From contig BLLK01000052.1 of the NCBI GenBank assembly GCA_021927905.1, positions 2,501-66,500 of the forward strand: a stretch of 64,000 bases of DNA, read 5' to 3'. Each line of letters begins with the position of its first letter. Position 1 is the stretch's first letter. This DNA comes from Chaetoceros tenuissimus. Taxonomy: Eukaryota > Bacillariophyta > Thalassiosirophyceae > Chaetocerotales > Chaetocerotaceae. The notes under the pieces were generated by a model, which had not been told where the DNA came from, did no database searches, and saw only the letters and a program-made list of their open reading frames with translations. Positions 11,350-22,501 of this stretch are shown here, one piece after another. Position numbers and translations under genes: made by a program.

Positions 11350-12349
11350 TGCACAGTATTCTTTTTCTTGTGTGCTCCTTTGAACAAAGTTTCAATTTCA
11401 TTTTGCGGAAATGGTTTTGGTGTATATCTCCATCAAAAAGAGGTCGCATCATGTCCAATCATGCTTTGTCAATACTCAACTTATGAGTCAGCATTGCTGG
11501 AAAATACTGACTGTATTGTCTTGGAAGTTGCTTGATTGAATTTTTTTTGTATCCCATAAATGTATATTTCACCTTTGGTGTTGCTTTTTCACAATGATGA
11601 CAAATATAGCGTCTTGAAATTATATAATAATTCCTTAGTAGAGAAATTACTCTATGTCCATGTGTTTTCTTTGGATAAGCATGTACTCCCACTCTCACAC
11701 TGCTTCCACATGTAGGGCACACCAGTTTCATTTTGAATTTTTCATCCGGAAACCATACTAACACATCAGTATAATAGCCATGAAGACTTGGAGTGATGCC
11801 CAATCTTCTACACATTTCTTCACAGTACTCCTCCCGTATCCAAAATTCATTTTGTTGAAGATACTTCAACAACCACTTATCATCTTCCTTTATCTTCTTT
11901 TTTTCTTTTGTGAAGTGGCATGTTCGGCATTCATCTTGCAAATGATCAAGAATAGCTTTTAAATAATCTTTCATCACGCTTGAGAATTCTTCGGTCTCTG
12001 ATCTTTCTGTATTATCATCATCTTTGTGATCCGAATTATATTCCATATCTTCCAAGTCATTTACTTCTTCTTCTTCCTCTTCATGTTCATCATCAGATTC
12101 ATCATCATGATTGATTTCATTGTTTACTATTTCCTCAACCGGGACTCTATTTTCATAGTCTGCATCTCTTTGTCGAATGCGATTCCACATTTGTTGAAGA
12201 GTTTGCTGAAGAGTTGCGACTGGCCTTTGCACGAAGGCTGCCATTCCTTGTCGCATTCCTGCATTGTCTCGTTGTATTCTAGTGTGGTCTCTGGCTCTTT
12301 CTACATCCGTACATCTTTTTGTAGAGTATCCTTTGCCTCTGTACACCAT
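11350..12349 (-). pseudogene. DUF6729-like (KDZ transposon-associated) gene, truncated, with an in-frame stop
   Basis: The frame runs from ATG 12349 to TGA 11459-11461 (296 aa). It has a basic N-terminus, an acidic middle, then a zinc-type region with CPTC and CHHC pairs and the block LPRQYSQYFPAMLTHK. This pattern (paired CxxC, aromatic and basic spacer, LP..FPA.LTH) is what I associate with DUF6729 domains of zisupton/KDZ-type transposon proteins; that assignment is from memory. Past the stop the same frame continues plausibly (LDMMRPLFDGDIHQNHF) to about 11355, where satellite DNA begins. I read it as a gene broken by a stop codon and then truncated by the satellite. Alternatively it is a short active protein. 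Confidence 0.55.
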
Positions 12350-12816
12350 GATGAAAGCTGTTGAATGTAATCAACTGAGAATAGATAGAATAGATGTTGT
12401 TGAGAAACGTATGATACATCTTGTGTTTGTTCAGATCATCGCTGGAAAATGTCAATAGTGATGTCAATCATAGTGTTTTAATTTAAAATGATACGTCAGA
12501 TCAGAGTGTTTTAATTCGTTGACAGTAATTGAGTTTCAGGCTAATTAGCCAAATACTTAAGCCCCTCTCAAGTTAAAACCCTCCACCACCACGAGCTGAT
12601 TGCCAATCTTTTTCTTTTACAAGGTATTGTGCATATCACATCATGTGACTTTAAATATTCACATCCCCATACTACCATATCTGTTCACTTCATATTTTAT
12701 ATATATTGAAGAACATACAGTACAAACTAAATTTGGAAACCAATTAGACTTCCAACAACTTTACTATATTCATCAACCTTCCATTTTGGTTATTAGAAGA
12801 CGACGACATAATCATC
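12350..12816. other. Divergent intergenic region
   Basis: 467 bp between the start of the minus-strand DUF6729-like gene and the start of the P450 gene. It should hold the P450 promoter. I see no gene. Confidence 0.5.
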
Positions 12817-14415
12817 ATGCGTCTAGTACCAATAAACAGTAGTCAGTATGAGATTTCGTTTTTACAACAGTTTATCATTACTGTGCTAGTGATGCTATTG
12901 TTCACTATCATACGAATGCTGTACAAAAAATTCAACAAAGTAAAAACACCATGGCCCAAAGTACCAAATAGTAATGTCTTTGGAGCCAAGATTGGTACAA
13001 AAAACTACGCCGATCAATTTGAAGAATGGGCTAGACAGTACGGAGAAAAAGGAATCTATGAAACAAAGATACTAGGACAGACTTTTTACGTTGTTTGTAA
13101 TGAAGATATTGCCTCGCAGATTGAGCGAAAGAGACCTTACGTAGTGACAAGGAGAAAGAACCTTGTATCTGCTTTCAATAGTCTTGGCGCACAAGGATTG
13201 TTCAGTGCGGAGGGCCAAACTTGGAAAAAGGATAGACGACTTGTTGCTCCTTCGTTGAATCATAAGAATGTGAGAGATTATATATCCAAAATCGAGTTGG
13301 TTGCAGAGAGATTAGTAACCAAATGGGATGGTTTGATAAACAAAAATCCTGTATCTGGAGTACCTATCAATGATGATATTCTCCTAGCCACAGTAGATAT
13401 CATCGCTTTGGTTGCATTTGCAAAGGATCTTGATACTGTTACAATGGGAGGTGGGAAAATAACAACAGTTCTTGATAAACTTTTCGGCTTGGGGATGCTG
13501 AGAACAATGGTGCCGATTAAGTATTTCAAAATCCCTATAATTGGGCAATATCTTGACGGAGGGAAAAAACTCATTGATTTTGCGTTCAACTTTTGTGGAG
13601 ATATCGTGAACGATTTTAGAAGAGAGAATATTGACTACGATGTAAAGTCTAAAACATTTCTTGGGAAAATGATTGAGTTGAGTGACAAAGACAGTGCTAA
13701 TGCGCTAAGTACAGAAAGGTTTATAGGAAATTTGCTTACTCTTTTTGGAGCTGGTAGCGAAACTAGTGCTTCAGCAGCAATGATTTGTCTATATGAGATT
13801 TGCGTTGATAAGACCGGCCTACAAGACAAATTGTATAAGGAAATAATGGCGATGGATGCTCGTGCAACCCCAAGCCTTGAATCCTATCTAGATTCACTTC
13901 CATTACTGAGATCTCTTTTGTTTGAAGTTCTTAGAATGAAAGGTCCAACACCTGTTGCTGGTGCAGAGAACATTGCTCCAATTGAAGTAGACGGGGTGAT
14001 GCTTCCTCAAAATACATACTTTCTTTTCCTCTACAAGTACATTACTGAAGTTGAAGAATTTGATAAGTCAACAGGAAAAGGGACACCAAGAGGTTTGAGG
14101 AATGCGCCAATCAATCAGTTTTGTCCATATAGATGGTTGGAAGAAAAAAAAGAGTCAGGTAAAGTTGTATTTCGGAAGCCAACTTATGCAACTGGTTTCC
14201 GTGCTTTTGGTGCCGGTGTTAGGATATGCCCAGGAAGCGCTCTCGCTGAAATTGAAGTAATGATTTTCGTAGTATTTCTTCTTAAAAGGTTCGAAATTCA
14301 TATTGCTCCAGATCATCCCGAAGTCAAATTAGTTTCAAATTTGGCACAGAAACCCGATCGTGATATTCGTATAATTATGAAGAAAAGATCTGAGTATAAA
14401 TCCAATGTACAATAG
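12817..14415 (+). CDS. Cytochrome P450 monooxygenase
   Basis: Intronless, 532 aa, a normal P450 length. A membrane anchor lies at residues 15-36, followed by a basic stretch and a proline hinge (TPWPKVP), as in ER-bound P450s. The C-helix has WKKDRR at 136-141. The I-helix oxygen-activation motif is GAGSETS at 311-317, the ExxR is EVLR at 370-373, and the haem-binding loop is FGAGVRICPG at 464-473 with Cys471 as the thiolate ligand. All catalytic elements are present, so it should be active on a lipophilic substrate. The substrate cannot be read from the sequence; sterol, fatty acid or terpenoid hydroxylation are all possible. It is the first intact host-type gene inward from the satellites. 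Confidence 0.95.
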   Translation: MRLVPINSSQYEISFLQQFIITVLVMLLFTIIRMLYKKFNKVKTPWPKVPNSNVFGAKIGTKNYADQFEEWARQYGEKGIYETKILGQTFYVVCNEDIASQIERKRPYVVTRRKNLVSAFNSLGAQGLFSAEGQTWKKDRRLVAPSLNHKNVRDYISKIELVAERLVTKWDGLINKNPVSGVPINDDILLATVDIIALVAFAKDLDTVTMGGGKITTVLDKLFGLGMLRTMVPIKYFKIPIIGQYLDGGKKLIDFAFNFCGDIVNDFRRENIDYDVKSKTFLGKMIELSDKDSANALSTERFIGNLLTLFGAGSETSASAAMICLYEICVDKTGLQDKLYKEIMAMDARATPSLESYLDSLPLLRSLLFEVLRMKGPTPVAGAENIAPIEVDGVMLPQNTYFLFLYKYITEVEEFDKSTGKGTPRGLRNAPINQFCPYRWLEEKKESGKVVFRKPTYATGFRAFGAGVRICPGSALAEIEVMIFVVFLLKRFEIHIAPDHPEVKLVSNLAQKPDRDIRIIMKKRSEYKSNVQ

Positions 14416-15771
14416 AAAGTCAACGTTTGTTCTAATATTAAATACTATATGGTTATACTGTACCTTTACGGAATTAATAATAGCTAGATTTCGTTCTAAG
14501 TGAAAATGTTGACGTGAGAACCTCAAGAATCTCTTGCAAAGTTCCACTTGCAATGAAGAATACGTTGTTTCTCGCTAGTATGTTCTGTTTGTCTAGTACT
14601 AAGCCATGCTTGATCTCTTTCCTCTTTTCGACAAAGAAATGAAAGTATTAACTTCTACATCATTATTAGAGTTGAGTGGCAATAATAGTTAGCCAATACA
14701 AGCAACTGTCCACGAGGTACAAACACAAAGTGCTGTCATCTCCACATGGTTTCTCAACACTCATCCGTTTGTAACCAATTTGCGATTATGAGGTTTACTT
14801 TGCTTTGCTTTCGAGCAATCAAGCTATATTTTGAATCCTGTTTGAGAAGCTTCATTCAAGAAGAACCAGAATAGTTCCTTCTATTGAATCTGATGCATCA
14901 TCAAAGATCCCCATAAGTGCACAGTGATAAGTAAAGATCACTCGAGTTGTGAAGGAAAATCGTATTTACTTGCTTGCAAAAGATGATCGGTGGAACGGCT
15001 GCTAAAAGCTCTTTGAAAGCAAGAATGAACGTATCCTATCCTAACTTTTGAAATCTTTTATGAAACTTGACATATATTTTAAGGATCTTTCATCTCTAGT
15101 ACTTTGATTTCAATAAATGAGCATGCGGATAATATCTTATTCATCTTCCAAGAACGATGAGCAATTTTAATACCTTCCAAATCATTGTTTCTCGTCATGT
15201 TTTCTAGTAATCTCTCTTGTATTCTTCACGACAACAAAATCAAACTATACTTTATCGTGATGTATCGTCTACACAATCCTTTTTTGCGTTGAGATTTGAT
15301 TCAATATACTACTTGTATTAGTTGTGATGGAGTACTCATACTTCGTCGCGCTGCAAAAGAATTTGTGAGTAGACTACTCTGCATGAGAAGTCTCATGTGA
15401 CGTCATTAAGAAACGAGTCATTGAGCCAAATTATACTAATAAAGGCCATTTCTGACATAACTGCAGAGAAGCCGTGTCAACTCATCATCTCATCATGATG
15501 TTGGTGTCAAGGGAGGTGATTGCATCGACCAAGAGTGAAGTGTTCGGTAAGCATCAAATACATTCCAATCAAAAGATTTTTCTTTCATGCATTTACTTGC
15601 TTGTCACATAAAATCTTTAGAATACAAAAAGAAACAGAAGCAGCTCCAATAAGATAGAAAGGAAACGAAAAGTCGTGTCTCACATTTCTCCATATACACA
15701 AAAACATTTCAAAGAAATCAATTGACAGCCCTCATTCATCTCAATACATTTCAAACATAATCTACACAAAC
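14416..15771. other. Gene-free region, 1.36 kb
   Basis: No open frame, RNA gene or repeat can be supported. It holds the P450 3' flank and the acyl-CoA synthetase promoter and 5' leader. A possible leader exon ends at a GTAAGC donor near 15547, but I cannot link it to an acceptor. Confidence 0.5.
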
Positions 15772-18060
15772 ATGAGAATCGTATCAAAAGCAAAGAATCA
15801 AATGGTTCATCAATTTTTACGAAGAAGGACTCTTCCAGTTCTTTCATCAATCAATACTTCTAGAAATCAATTGTCCAACAATAAAAGAAGTTACAGTCAT
15901 CACAACGTGACATCAACATTTGCAAGTGCAAAACCATTCTCGACTCAATCTTTCATTGCAGACCTTCAAAGTCAAGGCATTCTCGATGAACATGAATTGC
16001 TTCGTTTCAATACCCTTCATGAATTACAAAGGAATGCATGTGCTGCCTTTCCAGATAATACATGTTTTGGTACCTATGTTGAAACGAATAAGAAGGGAGA
16101 TTATGAATGGATGACATATAATGAGTTTGGAGAAAAGGTTAATCACTGTAGATCTGTTTTGAAGGATCTAGGTACGTTTTATATGATATAAGTGTCTTGT
16201 TTCTATATCATGTACTCATCATACACATGTCTCTAATTCTTACCTCCTTTATTCATATAGGCATCAAAGAATTCTCCAAGATTGGAATCATATCCAATAA
16301 TAGATGGGAATGGGCAGCTATCGCATCAGCAGCCTATTCTTTAAATGCAACACTTGTACCAATGTACGAAGCACAATTGCCAAAGGATTGGGCATATATT
16401 GCAAATGATGCAGAATGTGAAGTACTCGTTTGTGCTACTCAAGATATTTATGATCGTGCATCACAAGAAGTACTACCACAGACTCCTTCTGTCAAGGCAA
16501 CCATTTGTCTCGATGCAAAGGAAGGTGAAGCATATGCTTTTGAAACACTCATGGCAGATGCTGCAAAGAAGGATAGTTCTGAATCACTGATTGTAGAACC
16601 TACACCTGATGATCTTGCTAATCTAATTTATACCTCTGGAACTACAGGAAAACCAAAAGGGGTGGAATTGATTCATTCCAATACTGTATCAAATGTGTAT
16701 GGTGTACGAGGAATGGTGGAAGATCCAAAAGACTTTATTCGTGAATCAGATCGTTCATTGGCTTTCCTACCATGGGCTCATTCCTATGGACAAACTTGTG
16801 AACTATGGACGCAAATGGCTCATGGTGCTTCCAGTGGAATTTGTAGAGGTGTACCTTTTATTCTAGAAGATTTGCAACTGGTCAAACCAACTGTATTATT
16901 CGCTGTACCGACTTTGCATAAAAAGATTTACGATGGTGTTCATAACTTGATGGAGTCAGCTAGTCCAATCCGGAAAGGATTAATGAAGAAAGCACTAGCT
17001 TTGGGAAGAAAGAATTCAGAAGAGAGAAAGGGACATGGAGAAATGAGTTTCTTGGAACGAATGCAATTTAATGCTCTTGATAAGATTGTTTTGTCCAAAA
17101 TTCGTGATCGCTTTGGAGGTAGATTGCGTCATGGTTTTGTTGCAGGTGCTGCTTGTCCAAGTGAGGTTATTAATTTCTTGGATGATATTGGTATTCCCAT
17201 CTGCGAAGGATATGGTTTGACAGAGACTTCACCAATCATTACCATCAATACTCCTTATTCACGTTCGCCAGGATACGTTGGAAAAGCTCTTCCTGGAGTT
17301 CACATTGTGATTATGGGAGACGATGGACTTCCATGTCCACCTGGAAAGGAAGGTGAGATTTGCTGCTATGGTCCAAACGTTATGAAGGGCTATTATAAGA
17401 ATCCCGAGGCAACCGAAGAAGTTATTTCCGTTGCACCAGATGGAAAGTCAAGATTGTAAGTATCGTATGAATAAGTTTGGTTTGCTTTCATCTCTCTAAT
17501 ACTCTTCATACTTACCTTTATAACCTTCTATCTACCACAGATTTCACACTGGAGATCTCGGAACTCTAGATTCGGGTGGATGGCTCAAGGTTACTGGTAG
17601 ACTCAAGGAGCAGTACAAGTTGGAGAATGGAAAGTATGTTTGCCCAACTCCAATTGAGGAAGCTATTGGAATGAGTCGTTTTGTAATGCAAGTAGTATTA
17701 TGTGGAGCAAATAGACCTCATAACGTAGCATTGATTGTACCAGATTGGATCGCCATCAAGAGTGCGCTTGGAATTGATCTTCCAGACGAAGAGTTGGCAA
17801 ATGAAGAAAAAGTCCGAAAGTTGGTAATGGAAGATATTGAAAACAAGTGTTCCCACATTAAAAAATTTGAACGTCCAAAAGACTTTGCCTTTGTCGCTCC
17901 ATTCACAGCAGCAAACAATATGCTTACTCCAAAGATGAGTATTCGAAGACACATGGTAATTCGCGAGTATAATGATTTGATTGCAGCAATGTATCATGAT
18001 GACGTCGTTGCTGATTCCTGCGATGGACATGAAGAAGTGCATCAAAAGAATGTAGCATAG
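15772..18060 (+). CDS. Long-chain acyl-CoA synthetase (AMP-forming)
   Basis: Three exons, 15772-16171, 16261-17455 and 17541-18060, give 704 aa. Both introns (89 and 85 bp) are GT-AG and join codons cleanly. The enzyme activates fatty acids to acyl-CoA through an acyl-adenylate. The AMP-binding P-loop YTSGTTGKPKG is near residue 256, followed by GYGLTETSP and the FHTGDLG motif formed across intron 2. The C-terminal subdomain ends PKMSIRRHMVIREY. Size and motif spacing match LACS-type ligases. The first 60 residues are rich in Arg, Ser and Asn with no acid, which looks like a mitochondrial-type presequence, though this is only inference. No residue loss is seen. Confidence 0.93.
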
Positions 18061-19087
18061 TAACACGCGATGAAAAGAAAAGTGTGTGTCAAATAAGTAA
18101 TGTAAATTGAATAATTTTAAAAACTGTTTTTGTATAATTGATTCTCGTCTGTAGAAGCACGACAAGGAGAACAGATATGGTGCAATACTACTAATCCATT
18201 AATGGTATGAACATGCAAATCTCATCTATGAAAGATCATGCTATGATATGCATCTGCCTTTTATACTAATTCGTCTTTGGAAATCTAAAGTAAAAATGAC
18301 AATACTTTTTCAGCCCCAAAGCATTTCATGAAGTTACCAAGCATTGTAAGCGCTTTCATAGCAATATCTTCATCTATATTTAATTCTTCTATTCGCAAGT
18401 CATCACCTTTCCATGTCTACTACTATATTTCTTCGAAATAAAGAATCATTCGTTGCATGGCTTCATTCGAATCCCAAGGCTTTCAAGACAAGAGATACCC
18501 TTTGTTCACATTCAAGTGTTTGAAATTTTTATAGCAATGCACCATGGCAAGATCTTCATCATTAGCTTTAGTGAAAAGTTTATCTCGAGTGAGCATCACT
18601 GAATTGTAAAAAGAAAAAAGAAAAAAATGAAACGATAACATTAGTCTCTGTACCCCAATGTACGTACGTCAAAAAGAACCACGCTCAACGGTCTGTCATT
18701 ACTCAAAGTAGCTCATACGTGTGATCAGTCATACTACAATAGCTCAAATTATCATTAATTTATCAAGACATGCGAATTAAATAGTTGTTTGTTTCGGTTG
18801 AGAGGAAGAGGAGATCGGCTTGTGCAGCATGAAGCATGAATGAAGATGAAGGGAAATAAAGAATACGTGTACACAGTGTTACAGTCCACCTAGTTTCATT
18901 CCAAGTCTCTGCTGTATCCTTATAATAGTGATATTAAATAAGAAAATATCTCGCATTCATCATTGATAGAAAATAAGAAAAGAGTCAATCAACACATCTG
19001 AAAGAAGAATATTTTTATTCCATAGCTAGAAGAAGAATATCAAGAAGCAAGCAACACACTTCTCTATTATTAATAACAACAAAAAAG
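18061..19087. other. Gene-free region, 1.03 kb
   Basis: Holds the 3' flank of the acyl-CoA synthetase and the 5' leader of the phosphatase gene. No open frame, RNA gene or repeat supported. Confidence 0.5.
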
Positions 19088-20611
19088 ATGACTTTTAAAG
19101 CAAAGAATTTGACAGTCGATACAAATGTCAACGGCAACACTTCTACTACAACAAGTACTCCCTCGACAACATCTTCCATGACTCCCTCTAACAAACAGTC
19201 ATCTAATAATAATAATAATGTACTGCCGACTCCGAGAGGCATTCGAGGGTCTTCCGATTTGAGATCTCCAGGAGTTCAAAAGACTCCCATGAATAATACA
19301 AGTAGTGATGATGACATGGCATCTTCACCATTGGCAAATTTCATTACTCAAACGGACAAATATGGAAATGCATCGACTCCGAGAATTCCAATTACTAAAG
19401 AACAGCCGGATACCATTGAACAAAATGGAACGGATGAAACGGATCAATCGAATAATAATGTCGATGCATGTGATACTCTATTGGATAGTCTAAGAATGAT
19501 GTGCTGCTGTATACTACCCAATGAACAGAAATATTATGGTCAACAACAACAACAGACTACTAATGAGAAGAATACTAGTACAAGTAATACACAGGTACAG
19601 ACACCCATGAAACAAATTCTAAAGGAAGATGTAGATGTACCGCATAATATATGTTTATTGCCAGAATATACTGGTGGAAAGAAGTGTCTTGTGTTGGATT
19701 TAGATGAGACGCTTGTTCATTCTAGTTTTAGGGCTGTGGCGGGTGCTGATTTTGTCATTCCTGTTCAGGTGAGTAGTGTGAGTGAGCGAGGAGTATGAGG
19801 AGCGTCAGCGACGAATGCGAGCGTAAGCGAGCAACGACGAACGAAGTGAGGAGATGCGAACGAGCGTAGCGACGAATGCGAGCGATAGCGAGCAACGACG
19901 AACGAAGTGAGGAGATGCGAATGAGCGTAGCGGAGTGAGCTCTGTCTTTAGCTCATGAGTGTGTTTCTTCAACATGTACAGTACTACGTCAACAGTGTCT
20001 TTTCCGAGTGAGCTTTAGCTCACGAGTGTGTTTCTTACTGTTTCATATATTTATATTTTTTCTTCATTCACTCACTCACACAACCAACCTCCATTCACTC
20101 ACAGATTGAAGAAGTAGTACACTTTGTATACGTCATTAAAAGACCAGGAGTAGACGAATTCCTACTTGAAATGTCCAAACACTATGAAATTGTAGTCTAT
20201 ACAGCATCACTCAATAAATATGCAGATCCACTTCTTGACTTGTTAGATCCACATCATACCATTGATCATCGACTCTTTCGGGAATCATGTGTCTACTATG
20301 AAGGTTCCTACGTCAAAGATTTGTCTCTTTTGAATCGCAATCTAAAGGATACAATCATTATTGATAATTCACCAGCTTCCTATCTTTTTCATCCTGAGAA
20401 TGCTATTGATTGTACTAGTTTTATTGATGATTTGACTGATCGGGAATTGCATCAAATTGGATCTTTTTTGAAAGGAATGAGGAATGTGGATGATGTCAGA
20501 GGGGTTATGCAACTATGGAAGGAATGGCCTAGGATTGAATCCTATAAAGTCAATAAAGTATTGTATCCCAAGGATTTAGTGGAAGAAGAACGGTTATTGC
20601 AGGGAATATAA
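19088..20611 (+). CDS. SCP/FCP1-like CTD phosphatase
   Basis: Exons 19088-19768 and 20105-20611 give 395 aa. The intron is GT-AG, phase 0, and at 336 bp it is the longest in the window. The N-terminal 180 residues are Ser/Thr/Asn/Gln-rich and disordered, with a Cys cluster CCC near residue 140. The HAD-type catalytic motif is DLDETLVHS at 204-212; Asp204 should be the phospho-acceptor and Asp206 the general acid. After the intron come [20 protein letters not shown], the insert with DHRLFRESC, and the IIDNSP motif, all typical of small CTD phosphatases and Dullard. It should dephosphorylate Ser in RNA polymerase II CTD or related targets. No BRCT domain follows, so it is SCP-like, not full FCP1. 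Confidence 0.92.
19807..19928 (+). repeat. 61-bp tandem duplication in a phosphatase intron, with a nearby hairpin
   Basis: Two 61-bp copies of a GCGA/GCGAG-rich sequence (starts 19807 and 19868) lie in the intron. They are clearly richer in G and CpG than the neighbouring DNA. Downstream, GTGAGCT-TT-AGCTCAC at 20008-20023 forms a perfect 7-bp hairpin, and a related GTGAGCTCTG...TTTAGCTCATGAG lies at about 19935-19960. Confidence 0.85.
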
Positions 20612-21083
20612 TGAGATATGAAGGGTAAGAGGAAAGAATAATGGTGAAAGAATGGAAATGGATTTTTCTTACTTGTGCAAGGAATGCTATGCTACATTTT
20701 ACATGAGTTCTTTATTTTAATTGGAACTTGTTATAGTAAATTGAAATAATTGGGAAGCAAGCGACTTGTACATGGGCATGGATGATACAATTGTAAACTA
20801 CAATGCTAACTAAAGAACGAATAAATTAAAACAAAAAAATGAAATGAAAGGGGATACAATTTAAATAGGTTACGCGACCGAATCTTGTTCATCTTGTATT
20901 GAAAATGTTTAGTAAGTATGACGCACTCAGAACCATTCAAACGAACAAGGATCCATCACCGAGAAGAACAAAAGTGAAAATATCTTTCTTTGTTGAACTC
21001 TATTATTTTGAACTTCATTAGCAGACTTGATCGACTTATGCTGATCTCAACATTGGCAACTTCATGATGACAGCGATCATAGA
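20612..21083. other. Intergenic region between phosphatase and methyltransferase genes
   Basis: 472 bp of same-strand spacer holding the phosphatase 3' flank and the methyltransferase promoter. No gene seen. Confidence 0.5.
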
Positions 21084-22256
21084 ATGATAAAACCTAAACA
21101 TGAACTTCCTGCATCAACTAGTCGAAGATCGAGCACAAGAAAGTCATCTGACAAAAGATGTATCTTGACTTTCTTTTTCCTAATAGCTTCTGCAATTTAT
21201 GTAATTATGAATTATTCCAAGCTTCTGAATGATTCATTATTGCTATCAACATCCTACAATGGGAATAAAGATGAAAACGACGAGAAGACTGTATCGACGA
21301 AAGATGAAAATGGAAATAAGAAGTCGAAGATCGAGACTCCTCTTCTTTCTAATGTAGAAGTGAAAGACGACGATATTTCTCAATGTACGCAATTTTTGGT
21401 AGAAAGGAAAAAAGCCGTCATGAAAAATATTTCTCTCAGCCAAGATCATATCAATTTTTCAATACTTTTACATCATCCATCCATAGATTCATACATTACT
21501 CGAAAGATTATGAAACAAGGAACTTATGAACCAGAAATGGAACAATTTCTATCTCAGTCCTATGAAAAGCACATTGCTTTCTTGAACAAAAATGCAACAA
21601 ATATGACTAACTCCAATCACAAACTTTGGGCTGTAGATATTGGTGCAAATATTGGCTTTCATGCATTGCATATGGCTAGTCTAGGAGCAAATGTCATTGC
21701 ATTTGAACCGGCACCGGATACATATTCACTCATAGATTGTAGTTCCAAAGTATTTCAAAGAAGTCATACAAAAGGATCATTGACTGTGACACAAGCTGGT
21801 GCATCAAATGTTACTTCGGAAGCTTACATGTATCGACATCCCAAGAGTCCAGGAATGACTACGTTTGGAAGTAATTCTTTGTTTCCACTTGAGAAATTAG
21901 ACAATGCGTCATCTATACCTATCATTACTGCTAAAAGTGTGCTCGAACAAGTTATAAATACTCAAGATATAGAAAGACTATGGATGTTAAAGGTTGATGT
22001 GGAAGGGATGGAGCTTCAAGCATTCAAAGGTTTAGATTTGAAAACGTATCCTTTTCGTTATTTGACGTTTGAGTTCTTTCCTATAATGTTGAGAGAAAGT
22101 GGTAGGATTGATCCACTTGAGTTGTTATTTTATATTCGAGATGAGATGGGCTACAAATGTAATATTGATGATGTAGTGGGAGTTTCTTCGAATGAAAAGA
22201 GAAAATGGCTAGAGGGGATTGGGAGTCACATCAATGTCTATTGCGAAAGAATGTGA
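21084..22256 (+). CDS. FkbM-family SAM-dependent methyltransferase, type II membrane protein
   Basis: 390 aa, one exon. A basic N-terminus is followed by a single membrane anchor at 26-44, suggesting a Golgi or ER luminal enzyme. A charged linker (60-100) precedes the catalytic domain. SAM-binding motif I is VDIGANIGFHALHMASLGA (184-202) and motif II is VIAFEPAP (204-211). The FkbM signature KVDVEGMELQAFKG is at 303-316. FkbM enzymes O-methylate hydroxyls, often on sugars or polyketides; the anchor here points to a glycan substrate, which is inference. Several N-glycosylation sequons lie in the luminal part. Confidence 0.9.
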   Translation: MIKPKHELPASTSRRSSTRKSSDKRCILTFFFLIASAIYVIMNYSKLLNDSLLLSTSYNGNKDENDEKTVSTKDENGNKKSKIETPLLSNVEVKDDDISQCTQFLVERKKAVMKNISLSQDHINFSILLHHPSIDSYITRKIMKQGTYEPEMEQFLSQSYEKHIAFLNKNATNMTNSNHKLWAVDIGANIGFHALHMASLGANVIAFEPAPDTYSLIDCSSKVFQRSHTKGSLTVTQAGASNVTSEAYMYRHPKSPGMTTFGSNSLFPLEKLDNASSIPIITAKSVLEQVINTQDIERLWMLKVDVEGMELQAFKGLDLKTYPFRYLTFEFFPIMLRESGRIDPLELLFYIRDEMGYKCNIDDVVGVSSNEKRKWLEGIGSHINVYCERM

Positions 22257-22501
22257 ATCTATTTTATTGCAAATTTGTTTTCTATTGAGAATTAGATCCT
22301 AAAATTTGCACAAGTAAAATAGAAATCACAAAATGGAACAAAAGTGTTTTGCTTAATTTTATCTATTACAGATTCTCAATGCTTGAAAAATGCTTGAAGA
22401 TAAGTACGTAAGATAACCATTTCGTTTAGTTCCCTACCAATAAGTTGGACTGATTGTAAACCAAGCTACAAATGATACTGATATACAGCTTAATTTCAGA
22501 A

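Noticed and set aside
11149-11535. Plus-strand open frame of 128 codons across the 152-bp satellite
   Set aside because: It is built from pyrimidine-rich satellite and the antisense of the DUF6729-like gene, so it is not a gene.
15490-15550. Possible small leader exon (ATGATGTTGG... ending at a GTAAGC donor) before the acyl-CoA synthetase
   Set aside because: No acceptor in a frame leading into ATG 15772 could be identified; it may be an untranslated leader exon but the support is too weak.
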